Numbered from the stretch's first letter, positions 18,913 through 29,624 are shown. The stretch is DNA of 64,000 nt from an uncultured Collinsella sp. (GCA_959604825.1 CAUHCN010000003.1:1-64000), one strand, 5' to 3'. Notes: generated by a model from the letters alone, not told the origin. Made by a program: numbers and translations.

Positions 18913-19955
18913 TGGATCCGAGCGTCTACATCCCCGCCTACCTGGAGCGCACCTATCTGGCGTCGCACCCCGAGCTCACCGATGCAGCACGCGAGCTTGT
19001 CCATAACGACATTAGCGCGAATCCCCAAAAGTATGCGCAGTCCGAGCATGCTCAGGCGCTGCTGTCCTATGCCGGTGTTCATCGCCACCTGCTCGACGAG
19101 CTCCATCGCATCGAGGACATGGGCAGCGACGAGGAGTTTGAGCAGACGCGCAACCGCCTGTTCGACGATATGCGTGATGAGCTGCTCAAGATCGTCCGCA
19201 TCGATGCGCTGGCCGTCGATGCCCAGCTGCTCGCCATCATTTTGGCGGACACGCCCGTCGACGCCTGCCTGGGCGACCTGATGAAGCTCGAGACGAGCAC
19301 GGCCGACTACTTGCAACAGGGCGTGCCCGGGTTTGATATGGAGGCCCCGCACTACTGGGCCAATAATGTTTTGGCCGACGGTGTCACCGCAGCGGACCTT
19401 ACCGTGAGCGAGCCGGCCCTTATCGGGTGGCTTCACACACTCGAGGCCATCTCGCAGCTGTGCATGGCGAGCGCTCGTTACCGCGCCGCTGCCAACTATG
19501 CTCGCCGCGTTCTTAAGGCGGAAGGCTATCCTACCCGGGCCGCCGGCACCGTGCTGCTCGCCCTCGCCCGCCTAGAAGACCAGGACGGCTTTTTTGCCCT
19601 GGCCCACCAGCTCGAGGAGCAGATGGGGGCAGACGCACTCGAAAACTCTCCTTGGTACCTGCTCGCCCGCACGATCTTGCTGTTCAAAACGAACAAGATG
19701 CGCCCGGCGACGCGCGCGCTGCGTGAGTTCGCTAACCGTTGCGAGGGCGGCGCGTTCTTCTTGCTGAACCCCATGTACCAGACGCCGTATCTTCCCTGCC
19801 GACCCGAGCCGCGCGACCCCTGGGACCTCTCGCACCAGGCGGTTTGGGAAGCCGACGGTATTATCTCGGACACCCCCGACTTTGCCCCCTGGGCCAACGC
19901 CTGCGAAGATGTATCGCAGCTTGCCCAGGAATTTGCGCGCCGCTACGGCTTTTAG
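18912..19955 (+). CDS. Helical-repeat protein, partner of the upstream gene
   Basis: The 347-residue cytoplasmic helical protein is not recognised. Its C-terminal half has repeat-like helices (ISQLCMASARYRAAANYARRVLKAEG, then LARLEDQDGFFALAHQLEEQ), in the style of the preceding protein, so the two may be distant relatives that work together. The start overlaps the upstream stop by one base, and a GGAGGAGA site sits within the end of that gene. A 45-base spacer leads to the murT-gatD fusion, which could be in the same transcript. Confidence 0.68.
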   Translation: MDPSVYIPAYLERTYLASHPELTDAARELVHNDISANPQKYAQSEHAQALLSYAGVHRHLLDELHRIEDMGSDEEFEQTRNRLFDDMRDELLKIVRIDALAVDAQLLAIILADTPVDACLGDLMKLETSTADYLQQGVPGFDMEAPHYWANNVLADGVTAADLTVSEPALIGWLHTLEAISQLCMASARYRAAANYARRVLKAEGYPTRAAGTVLLALARLEDQDGFFALAHQLEEQMGADALENSPWYLLARTILLFKTNKMRPATRALREFANRCEGGAFFLLNPMYQTPYLPCRPEPRDPWDLSHQAVWEADGIISDTPDFAPWANACEDVSQLAQEFARRYGF

Positions 19956-20000
19956 CGACGCGATCGCCCCGACCATGTCATCTATGTTAGGAACGGCTTC

Positions 20001-22178
20001 ATGAACCTCCGCTCATCTCTCGCCTGCACCTCGAGCGATATCGCCCGCTGGGGACTGCGCTCTGTCCTCAAACGCCAGGGTGGCGTGCTTCCCGGCCGCA
20101 TCGCCATGAAGATCGACCCCGAGCTGCTAAGCGACCTCGCGAGCCTGGTCGACCGCAGCGTGGTGATCACCGGTACTAATGGCAAGACCACCACCTCCAA
20201 CCTCATCGCCGACGCCGTTGCCGCCAGCGGCGCCACCGTGGTATGCAACCGCGCCGGCAACAACATGGAGCCGGGCGTGGTGGGCGCACTGCTCGAGGCG
20301 CGCAGCGGCCTCAAGCGAGCCGGCGGCGGCAAGCGCGTGGGCGTTTTTGAATGCGATGAGCTCTACACCGTGCGCGTCCTACCCAAGCTCAAGCCGACGT
20401 ACTTCGTGCTGCTCAACCTGTTCCGCGACCAGCTAGACCGCTACGGCGAGATCGACCATACCCAAGACGTCATTGCCCATGCGTTGGAGCTCTCTCCGGC
20501 AACAACGCTCATCTACAACGCAGACGACCCGCTGTGTGCCGCGATCGCCGCACGCGTTCCCAACACGAGCATCGCCTTTGGCATCGACGGCGCCACGGGC
20601 ACCGAGTCCGATCGCATTAGCGACTCGCGTTTTTGCTCGCAGTGCAACGCGCCGCTGGAGTATGACTACGTGCAATACGGCCAGCTCGGCGCCTACCATT
20701 GCCCCTCGTGCGGCTGGGCCCGCCCTGCGCTTGTCCGTCGCGTGACGGACGTTGAGCTTACCTACGACGGCTACGAATTTGACTTGGTCTTTGGACCCAA
20801 TACCGACGCACCCGCAACGCACATCGCCACGCGCTACAACGGCCTGTACATGGTCTATAACGTCGCCGCCGCCTTCTTTGCGGCGCACGAGCTGGGCGTG
20901 GACGCGGCGCACCTGCAGCCCACGCTCGATGCCTACGTGCCTGCCGGCGGACGCATGGGCCGCTGGGATATTGCCGGTCGCACCGTCGAGGCAAACCTGG
21001 CCAAGAATCCCGTGGGCTTCGATCGCCAGATCCAGTCCATTAAAACGGCAGGCGGCAGGCTCTGCGCCTTCTTCCTAAACGATAACGATGCCGACGGCCA
21101 CGATGTCTCGTGGATCTACGATGTCGACTTCGAGCGCATCGCCGACACGCCGGGTCTTGTCGCCTTTGCCGGAGGCACGCGTGCGCACGACATGCAGGTA
21201 CGCCTCAAGTACGCCGGCATCGATGCCGCGATTATCTCGGACGTCGCGCAGGCGATCGGCGCCGTGGCAGACGAGGCCGCCGATGACACCTTCTACGCCG
21301 TCGCCAACTACACGGCCTTCCCGCCGTTAGTCAAGGAGCTCGACGGGCTTAAAGACGACGATGCAAGCTCGATTGTCTCCCACGCCGTAACGCGCGCCGA
21401 TGGTAGCGCTGTCCCCACCGATATTGCGCCGGTCGAGCTTTCGCGCCCCCTGCGCATCGTCTACCTGTATCCCGATGCGCTCAACCTCTACGCCGACGGC
21501 GGCAACGTTATCGCGCTCGAACGCCGCTGCGCCTGGCGCGGCATTCCCGTGCGTGTGGACGAAGTCCACATGGGCGAGACGCTCGACCTGACCGACGCCG
21601 ACATCGTTATGATGGGCGGCGGCTCCGATCGCGACCAGCTGGCCGTGGCACACGAACTGCTCGCTCAAAAAGACAAGGTCGCGGCCTATGTTGAGGACGG
21701 CGGTTCGCTGCTCGCCATCTGCGGCAGCTATCAGCTGCTCGGCCGTTCGTACTATATGGGCGAAAATCGCATAGAGGGCCTGGGCGTCATTGCCGCCGAG
21801 ACCGTACGCGGCTTCGACCGCCTGATCGGCAACGTCGCCGTCAAGACCGACCTGGCACCCGAGCCCTTTGTGGGATTCGAGAACCACGGTGGCCGCACGC
21901 TTTTGGACGCCGATGCCACGCCGCTCGGAACGTCCGTCGTCACGGGCACCGGCAACAACGGCGACGATGGATTTGAGGGTCTGATCTACAAGGGAGTCAT
22001 CGGCACGTACCTGCACGGACCAGCGCTACCCAAGAACCCCGAGCTCGCCGACTGGCTCATCGCCCACGCCCTTGAGCGCCGTGGCGACGCACAGGCCGCC
22101 GCCCTGCTGCCGCTCAAGCCCCTCGACGACACCTACGAGCACGTCGCCCACGACGCCGCGATGAAGCTCCTCCCCTAA
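20001..22178 (+). CDS. MurT-GatD fusion: lipid II isoglutaminyl synthase
   Basis: It is predicted to amidate the D-Glu of lipid II stem peptides to D-isoglutamine. Residues 1 to about 440 are MurT: a Mur-ligase P-loop ITGTNGKTTTSNL (about 55-67), NLFRDQLDRYGE, a four-cysteine zinc ribbon (CSQC near 212, CPSC near 234), and the C-terminal DUF1727-like part with NPVGFDRQ. Residues about 482-725 are GatD: RIVYLYPDALNLYADGGN, nucleophile Cys near 574 in AICGSYQLLG, and His near 670 in GTYLHGPALPKNP. In staphylococci and streptococci these are two proteins. Here there is no stop between them. The start follows AGGA. Confidence 0.93.
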   Translation: MNLRSSLACTSSDIARWGLRSVLKRQGGVLPGRIAMKIDPELLSDLASLVDRSVVITGTNGKTTTSNLIADAVAASGATVVCNRAGNNMEPGVVGALLEARSGLKRAGGGKRVGVFECDELYTVRVLPKLKPTYFVLLNLFRDQLDRYGEIDHTQDVIAHALELSPATTLIYNADDPLCAAIAARVPNTSIAFGIDGATGTESDRISDSRFCSQCNAPLEYDYVQYGQLGAYHCPSCGWARPALVRRVTDVELTYDGYEFDLVFGPNTDAPATHIATRYNGLYMVYNVAAAFFAAHELGVDAAHLQPTLDAYVPAGGRMGRWDIAGRTVEANLAKNPVGFDRQIQSIKTAGGRLCAFFLNDNDADGHDVSWIYDVDFERIADTPGLVAFAGGTRAHDMQVRLKYAGIDAAIISDVAQAIGAVADEAADDTFYAVANYTAFPPLVKELDGLKDDDASSIVSHAVTRADGSAVPTDIAPVELSRPLRIVYLYPDALNLYADGGNVIALERRCAWRGIPVRVDEVHMGETLDLTDADIVMMGGGSDRDQLAVAHELLAQKDKVAAYVEDGGSLLAICGSYQLLGRSYYMGENRIEGLGVIAAETVRGFDRLIGNVAVKTDLAPEPFVGFENHGGRTLLDADATPLGTSVVTGTGNNGDDGFEGLIYKGVIGTYLHGPALPKNPELADWLIAHALERRGDAQAAALLPLKPLDDTYEHVAHDAAMKLLP

Positions 22179-22212
22179 CCATCACAAAGTGGACAGGCAC
22201 CTTTGTGGTGGT
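22178..22212. repeat. Dispersed palindrome (CACAAAGG...CCTTTGTG family)
   Basis: ACCATCACAAAG and CTTTGTGGTGGT form a near-perfect hairpin around TGGACAGGCAC directly after the fusion gene's stop. Related copies occur near 52579, 61857 and 62811. It lacks a U-run, so it is more likely a repeat element than a standard terminator. Confidence 0.6.
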
Positions 22213-22232
22213 TTCGACCCGCCACGGTAGTT

Positions 22233-22372
22233 TGTCTCGATCTGTAACATTTAGACCGTTAAAAGTCATCTTACTGTTACAGATTGAGATGTTCGCCCCG
22301 ACTGCCGCCGTCTGTCTCGATCTGTAACAGATAGAGCCGATTTGCCCGCCCAGATGTTACAGATTGAGATAT
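22233..22372. repeat. Two consecutive dyads of ATCTGTAACA / TGTTACAGAT
   Basis: TGTCTCGATCTGTAACA-type words at about 22233-22249 and 22313-22329 each face an inverted TGTTACAGATTGAGAT-type word at about 22274-22290 and 22355-22370. The dyad unit is repeated at a spacing of about 80 bases. It lies between the murT-gatD fusion and tRNA-Glu, in otherwise gene-free DNA. It may be an operator array, a structured RNA or a repeat element. Confidence 0.6.
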
Positions 22373-22469
22373 TTGAAAATCGGAATAGAAACCCACTCCT
22401 GTGTGGTGGTTTTTCAATCTGCCAACGATTTGTGAACGGATAGAAAAGTCTGCTATACTCTTTCCCGCT

Positions 22470-22546
22470 GTCCCCATCGTCTAGCGGCCAAGGACGCCAC
22501 CCTTTCAAGGTGGATATCGCGGGTTCGAATCCCGCTGGGGGCACCA
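22470..22546 (+). tRNA. tRNA-Glu (anticodon UUC)
   Basis: A complete cloverleaf can be drawn: acceptor GTCCCCA with TGGGGGC, anticodon loop CTTTCAA with anticodon TTC, and T-arm GCGGGTTCGAATCCCGC. CCA is encoded at 22544-22546. A TATACTC-type -10 box lies 10-20 bases upstream (near 22454). Confidence 0.97.
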
Positions 22547-22559
22547 ACCCGAAAATGTG

Positions 22560-22599
22560 CGAACCTGTGCGATGTTAAGTCGTGCGGGTTCGTTTTTTT
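22560..22599 (+). terminator. tRNA-Glu terminator
   Basis: CGAACC pairs with GGTTCG across a 21-nt loop and is followed by seven Ts at 22593-22599. Confidence 0.75.
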
Positions 22600-22628
22600 G
22601 TCTTGGCTGTTTTCGTTTCGGCGCATGC

Positions 22629-22681
22629 GCGCCAAATGTGCGCCAAATGTGCGCCAAATGTGCGCCAAATGTGCGCCAAAT
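22629..22681. repeat. 11-bp tandem repeat, 4.8 copies
   Basis: GCGCCAAATGT is repeated exactly four times (22629, 22640, 22651, 22662), and a fifth partial copy ends at 22681. It lies between the tRNA terminator and the glnN terminator and is non-coding on both strands. Confidence 0.9.
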
Positions 22682-22715
22682 CAGCCAAGAACCTCTGCCG
22701 TCTTCGCCAGTGGCG

Positions 22716-22750
22716 ACAAAAAAGAAGGGACCTCGCACAGGCGAGACCCC
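22716..22750 (-). terminator. glnN terminator
   Basis: On the minus strand the arms 22750-22741 and 22736-22727 pair over ten positions (two G-U wobbles) around a 4-nt loop, followed by TTCTTTTTT. On the plus strand the wobbles become mismatches, so it works leftward only. Confidence 0.8.
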
Positions 22751-22776
22751 TTCGCACGCAAAATCAAACGTGTCTG

Positions 22777-24864
<2,088 letters not shown>

Positions 24865-25074
24865 ACGGAACTCCCTTCGTATCGGCACCGCGTGAGAAGC
24901 GGTGTTGATTACTAACGAACGAGTCATAGCTTAGGCTCGCCGTGTTTCCGCGACATTACCGTTGTGTTGCTGTCGCGAAACCAATCAATGAGGTTACCGC
25001 ATCGCGGCAGTATTGCCACCCTTAACAGCCAATGAACTGTATAAATTGCAGACCTCCCCGCATGGTTTAAGGGT

Positions 25075-25203
25075 AGTCAATTTAGGACGGGGCTAAATTG
25101 ACTGGTATTTCGCATCAGATACCAGTCTTTATCACCCCGCACCCAATGAGCTGCGTTGTTATAGGGAATGCCGATAGCAAGGCATCTTTGATTGGTATCC
25201 CTA
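25075..25203 (+). promoter_or_regulatory. Structured region upstream of metF with competing hairpins
   Basis: Hairpin A is a perfect 11-bp stem (25075-25085 with 25093-25103). Hairpin B is a 9-bp stem (25100-25108 with 25119-25127) followed by TTTATC. A and B share bases 25100-25103, so they cannot both form fully. An outer CGGGG/CCCCG pairing (25088-25092 with 25135-25139) encloses B. A third nested stem follows (ATGCC/GGCAT inside AGGGA/TCCCT, about 25161-25203). This resembles an attenuator or riboswitch layout ahead of methionine genes, but it matches no SAM, cobalamin or THF motif I know. A TACAAT at 25251-25256 could be a promoter downstream of it, which would argue against a leader role. 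Confidence 0.45.
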
Positions 25204-25287
25204 AATAGCGAGTAAAACTCCACCGTGACACAGTGGTGCTGTAGAATCCTTACAATACATCGCACTAAATATCTAAAGGAGCACGAT

Positions 25288-26160
25288 ATGCGCGTCGACG
25301 AGGTTTTTAAGCAGGCAGCATCCCAGGGCACTGCACCCGTTTCGTTTGAGATGTTCCCGCCCAAGGGCGAGCTTACCCTCGACACGGCTCGCGAAGTGGC
25401 AGGCAATCTGTGCAAGCTTTCGCCGAGCTTTGTCTCGGTCACCTGCTCGGCTGGCGGCTCGGGCAACGGCGCCACCACCGCCCCCATCGCGCATATGATT
25501 ACGAGCGAATTCGATACGCCCTCGGTGGCGCACCTCACCTGTGTGGGCCGTACCCACGCCGATATCGCCGCCAAGATCGATGAGTACCGCACCGCCGGCG
25601 TGGAAAACATCCTGGCCCTGCGTGGCGATCTCCCTGCCGGCGCGACCGAGGACGACAAGCCCGCCTCCGACTACGCCTACGCCCGCGACCTCATCCCCGA
25701 GCTCGTCGACGCCGGCTTTTGCGTGGGTGCCGCAGCCTACCCCGAGGGCCACATTGCCTGCGAGGATCTCAACCTCTCGGTCGAACACCTCAAGCAAAAA
25801 CAGGACGCCGGCGCGAGCTTCTTTGTGACGCAGCTCTTTTTTGATAACGAGTGCTTCTATCGTTTTCGCGAGCTTGCCGACAAGGCCGGCATCACCGTGC
25901 CCATTACCGCGGGCATCATGCCGTTTATGGGCAAGTCGCAGATCAGCCGCATGGTCTTTATGTGCGGCGCGTCACTGCCCTCCCCCGTCATCAAGATTCT
26001 CGCCAAGTACGAGAACGACCCCGAGAGCCTGCAGGCAGCCGGTGTAGATTATGCCGCCCGTCAGCTTTGCGACCTCAAGGAGCACGGTGCCGCCGGTCTG
26101 CACCTGTACACTATGAATCGTCCTGCGATCGCCGCGACCATTATGGAGCGCCTGGGGTAA
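25288..26160 (+). CDS. metF: Methylenetetrahydrofolate reductase
   Basis: MetF reduces 5,10-methylene-THF to 5-methyl-THF, the methyl donor for MetH. The N-terminal SFEMFPPKGE, the VTCSAGGSGN motif, NILALRGD and the 'FFVTQLFFDNECFYRF' segment mark the FAD-dependent TIM barrel. The product is 290 residues. ATG 25288 is set by AAAGGAG eight bases before it. The stop overlaps the next start (TAATG). metF, the activation-domain gene and metH follow one another closely, so methyl donor, enzyme and repair factor appear to be made together. Confidence 0.96.
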   Translation: MRVDEVFKQAASQGTAPVSFEMFPPKGELTLDTAREVAGNLCKLSPSFVSVTCSAGGSGNGATTAPIAHMITSEFDTPSVAHLTCVGRTHADIAAKIDEYRTAGVENILALRGDLPAGATEDDKPASDYAYARDLIPELVDAGFCVGAAAYPEGHIACEDLNLSVEHLKQKQDAGASFFVTQLFFDNECFYRFRELADKAGITVPITAGIMPFMGKSQISRMVFMCGASLPSPVIKILAKYENDPESLQAAGVDYAARQLCDLKEHGAAGLHLYTMNRPAIAATIMERLG

Positions 26161-26948
26161 TGGAAAAACCGCACATCGATACAACCGCTGTCGAAGTGCC
26201 GGCCGACCTTGCGTCGCCGGCGCTTTACCGTGTCGATGCTGCGCACCATCCCCGTGTCGACCGTGCCGAGATGCTGCGGTATCTGGGTTACGGCGGCCAG
26301 CAGATTGAGCCCGAGCTGTCACGACGTATTGAGCTTGTGGTCGAGCGCCTTGAGCTGGACATTGAGCCCCGCGGCGTGCGGCGCGTGTTTACCGTCGATG
26401 CCACGGGCGTGGACGAGCAGGGAGAGCCTTGCATCCGTCTGGTTGGCACCAACGTTGAGCTGCGCGGTCGCGACATCTATCGACATCTCAAAGACGCCCG
26501 CTTTGCCGCGCTCATGGCATGCACCCTCGGCATGGACGCCGAGCGCCGCCTGCGTACCACGGGAGCCCAGCAGCCCCTAGAGGGAGCCGTGCTCGACGCC
26601 GCATGCTCTGCCTATGTAGAAGCCGCCGTCGAGCAGATGGACCAGCAGGTCAAGGCTGCGGCCGCTGCACACGGGCTCGCCGGTAACTGGCGCTTTAGTC
26701 CCGGCTATGGCGACTGCCCGCTCTCGGCCCAGCGCTCAATCGTGGCTGCGCTCAACGCCACACGGCTCATCGGGCTTACCGTTACCCCCACCAGCCTGCT
26801 CATGCCCACCAAGAGCGTGACCGCGGTGATCGGTCTGTTTGACGGCGAGGTCCACGACGCCCAGAGCCGCCCCACCTGCAATATCTGCCGCATGCGTGAG
26901 CACTGCCGCTTCCACGCCGCCCACACCACCTGCTATTCCAGCCATTAG
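26160..26948 (+). CDS. Stand-alone MetH activation (reactivation) domain protein
   Basis: The 262-residue protein resembles the C-terminal activation domain of MetH, which binds SAM to re-methylate oxidised cobalamin. The diagnostic block is FSPGYGDCPLSAQRSIVAAL followed by IGLTVTPTSLLMPTKSVTAVIG. A cysteine-rich tail (CNICRMREHCRF) could bind a metal or Fe-S cluster. The downstream MetH ends after its B12 domain and lacks this module, so the two together make a complete system. ATG 26160 overlaps the metF stop; the open frame upstream is a shadow of metF. From memory, split activation proteins of this type occur in some anaerobes. Confidence 0.88.
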   Translation: MEKPHIDTTAVEVPADLASPALYRVDAAHHPRVDRAEMLRYLGYGGQQIEPELSRRIELVVERLELDIEPRGVRRVFTVDATGVDEQGEPCIRLVGTNVELRGRDIYRHLKDARFAALMACTLGMDAERRLRTTGAQQPLEGAVLDAACSAYVEAAVEQMDQQVKAAAAAHGLAGNWRFSPGYGDCPLSAQRSIVAALNATRLIGLTVTPTSLLMPTKSVTAVIGLFDGEVHDAQSRPTCNICRMREHCRFHAAHTTCYSSH

Positions 26949-26957
26949 GAGCCATCG

Positions 26958-29516
26958 ATGTCTACTCCGCTTATCACTCATGATTCTGACGGCACTGCAT
27001 TGGCGGCACCCGTTGATGCCGCACGTCGCAACGGTGCCACGTACAAGACGCGCACGATCGACGATCTGCGCATTAAGGACGATCGCCTGCGTGCGGCCAT
27101 CGAGGGCACGGGGCATCTGCTGTTCGACGGCGGCATGGGCACCATGCTGCAGGCGGCCGGCATGAAGGCCGGAGCCCTGCCCGAGCTGCTCAACTTTGAG
27201 GAGCCCCAGGTCATTACCGACATTCAGCGACAGTACGTCGAGGCCGGCTGCGACGTGATCACCGCCAACACCTTTGGCGCCAACGCCCACAAGCTCGACG
27301 GTACCGCCACCGTGGCAGATGTCTTTGCCGCCGCTGTCGCCTGCGCCCGCGCAGCCGGTGCCCACTACGTCGCCGGCGATATCGGCCCCATCGGCGCGCT
27401 GCTGCGCCCCCTGGGTACCCTGAGCTTCGACGAGGCCTACGACCTCTTTGCCGAGGAAGTGCGTGCCGGCGTCGATGCGGGCGTGGACCTCTTTATTATC
27501 GAGACCATGACTGACCTTGCCGAGATCAAGGCGGCGGTCCTCGCCTGCCGCGAGAACTCCGACCTGCCCGTCTTTGCCACCATGACCTTTGAGGAAGACG
27601 GCCGCACCTTCTTGGGCACGAGCCCCGAGGTCGCCGCCATCACCCTCGACGCCATCGGCGCCGACGTTTTGGGCATCAACTGCAGCCAGGGCCCGGCCGA
27701 GCTCCGAGGACTCGCCGCTCGCATGCTCACCGTCACCGACAAGCCCGTTATGGTGCAGGCCAATGCGGGACTGCCCCGCGTGGACGATGACGGCAATACC
27801 GTCTTTGACATCCAGGCACCCGAATACGCCGAGGCCGTCGCCGGCATGATTGAGGACGGCGTGAGCGTCGTGGGCGGCTGCTGCGGCACCACGCCGGCGC
27901 ACATGGCCGCCTTGCGCACGCTTATCGATAACCACACGCCCAGCCCGCACCACCGCAAGCCCAGCATGTCGGTCACGAGCGCCCAGACGGTCGTGGACCT
28001 TCCCTGTGACGGTCACAAGATCGCCGTCATCGGCGAGCGCATCAATCCCACCGGCAAAAAGCGCCTGCAGCAAGCCCTGCGCGACGGCGACCTGGACTAC
28101 GTCGTGAGCCAGGGCATCAGCCAGCAGGAGCAGGGCGCCGACATCCTGGACGTCAACGTGGGCCTGCCCGAGATCGACGAGGTCAAGATTATCCAACAGG
28201 CCACCGAGCAGCTCCAAGGCTCCACGCTGTTGCCGCTGCAGATCGACTCCACCGATCCCGCCGCTGTCGAGGCCGCCGTGCGCCGCTACGCCGGCAAGCC
28301 CATCATCAACTCGGTTAACGGCAAGCAGCAGATCATGGATGAGATCTTTCCGCTGGTCGCCCACTACGGCACCAACGTTGTCGGCCTTACGCTCGACGAA
28401 GGCGGCATCCCTGATACCGCCGAGGCCCGCTTCGCCATCGCCGAGCGCATCGTGGCCGAGGCCGCCCGCTACGGCATCGGCCCGAACCGCATCCTCATCG
28501 ACTGCCTGGTCATGACCGCCTCGACCAACCAGCGCCAGGCTGAGCAGATCCTGCGCGCCATGTCCCTGTGCAAGGAGCGCCTGGGCGTCAAATGCGCGCT
28601 CGGCGTTTCGAACATCAGCTTTGGCCTGCCTGCCCGCCCGCTGCTGGGCTCGGTCTTTTTGGCTGCCGCCTTCGGCGCGGGCCTGGACGCCCCCATCATG
28701 AACCCGGGCTCCAAGCGCTTTATGGACACCGTCTACAGCTATCGCGTCCTGAGCGTTGAGGACGAGGGCTCGACCGGATACATCGAGCGCTATGCCGGCT
28801 GGACCGATCCGTACAAGATCGCCGCCAACCCGGCAGCAGCTCAGGCCGCATCGACCGACACCGTGCCCGCCGCTGGTGTCACCAGCACCGACGGCAACGA
28901 CGACCCCATCCGCCACATGGTCGTCTCGGGCCGCAAGGGAGAGATCGCTGCCGAGACCGAGCGTCTGCTGGCAGACCACGACGCCATGGACCTCATCAAC
29001 AATCACTTTATCCCCGCCCTCGACGAGGTGGGCGTCCTCTTTGACCAGGGCAAGTTCTTCTTGCCGCAGCTCATGGCCTCGGCCGAGGCCGCGCGTGTGG
29101 GCTTCGACACCATCAAGCGCCTGATGCCCGCCGGCGAGATTGCCGACAAGGGCAAGATCTGCGTGGCCACCGTCAAGGGCGACATCCACGATATCGGCAA
29201 GAATATCGTCAAAATGCTGCTCGACAACTACGGCTACACCGTCTTTGACCTAGGCCGCGACGTCGATCCACAGGAGGTGCTCAAGACCGTCAAGGAGCGC
29301 GATATCAAACTCGTCGGCCTCTCGGCGCTTATGACCACCACCGTCGTCGCCATGGAGGAGACCATCAAGTTGCTCCATGCCGAGGTGCCGGGCGTCAAGA
29401 TCATCGTAGGCGGCGCCGTGCTCACCCCCGAATACGCCAAGCAGATCGGCGCGGACTACTACGCCAAGGATGCCGCCGAAAGCGCGCGCATCGCCGAAGA
29501 GGTCTTTGGGCAGTAA
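26958..29516 (+). CDS. metH: B12-dependent methionine synthase, short form without activation domain
   Basis: It transfers methyl from methyl-THF to homocysteine through cobalamin. The order is: homocysteine domain (LLFDGGMGTMLQAAG; zinc ligands in GINCSQGP and VVGGCCGTTPAH near 307), pterin-binding domain (about 355-600, IGERINPTGKKRLQQAL), B12 cap, and Rossmann B12 domain with the cobalt-ligand motif GDIHDIGKN near 741. The protein stops at 852 residues, about 300 short of E. coli MetH, because the SAM-binding activation domain is absent and is encoded next door. ATG 26958 follows TAGGAG. Confidence 0.96.
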   Translation: MSTPLITHDSDGTALAAPVDAARRNGATYKTRTIDDLRIKDDRLRAAIEGTGHLLFDGGMGTMLQAAGMKAGALPELLNFEEPQVITDIQRQYVEAGCDVITANTFGANAHKLDGTATVADVFAAAVACARAAGAHYVAGDIGPIGALLRPLGTLSFDEAYDLFAEEVRAGVDAGVDLFIIETMTDLAEIKAAVLACRENSDLPVFATMTFEEDGRTFLGTSPEVAAITLDAIGADVLGINCSQGPAELRGLAARMLTVTDKPVMVQANAGLPRVDDDGNTVFDIQAPEYAEAVAGMIEDGVSVVGGCCGTTPAHMAALRTLIDNHTPSPHHRKPSMSVTSAQTVVDLPCDGHKIAVIGERINPTGKKRLQQALRDGDLDYVVSQGISQQEQGADILDVNVGLPEIDEVKIIQQATEQLQGSTLLPLQIDSTDPAAVEAAVRRYAGKPIINSVNGKQQIMDEIFPLVAHYGTNVVGLTLDEGGIPDTAEARFAIAERIVAEAARYGIGPNRILIDCLVMTASTNQRQAEQILRAMSLCKERLGVKCALGVSNISFGLPARPLLGSVFLAAAFGAGLDAPIMNPGSKRFMDTVYSYRVLSVEDEGSTGYIERYAGWTDPYKIAANPAAAQAASTDTVPAAGVTSTDGNDDPIRHMVVSGRKGEIAAETERLLADHDAMDLINNHFIPALDEVGVLFDQGKFFLPQLMASAEAARVGFDTIKRLMPAGEIADKGKICVATVKGDIHDIGKNIVKMLLDNYGYTVFDLGRDVDPQEVLKTVKERDIKLVGLSALMTTTVVAMEETIKLLHAEVPGVKIIVGGAVLTPEYAKQIGADYYAKDAAESARIAEEVFGQ

Positions 29517-29541
29517 CACAACGGAAACAACCGAGCACCAA

Positions 29542-29584
29542 AACGTGCCGCATGCGCCACTTGGCACGTGCGGCACGTTAGAAT
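29542..29584 (+). promoter_or_regulatory. Inverted repeat overlapping a possible promoter
   Basis: AACGTGCCGCA (29542-29552) and TGCGGCACGTT (29569-29579) form a perfect 11-bp dyad. The last base begins a TAGAAT -10-like box at 29579-29584, about 40 bases before the next start codon. It could be an operator for the UPF0210 gene, or a U-run-less end of the met transcript. Confidence 0.4.
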
Positions 29585-29624
29585 AGAAAAGACTATGCTC
29601 GTTTTGGCAGATAGGAGCGCAAGG

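Noticed and set aside
22629..22681. Possible replication-origin iterons (11-bp direct repeats)
   Set aside because: No replication gene or AT-rich unwinding region nearby; the repeats are head-to-tail without spacing.
25851..26159. Upstream extension of the MetH-activation gene into metF
   Set aside because: The extra 103 codons are a shadow of metF; ATG 26160 with the TAATG overlap is the natural start.
26736..29189. An 817-codon leftward frame over metH
   Set aside because: Antisense shadow; metH has all catalytic motifs, and the antisense product is Gly/Val/His-rich without structure.
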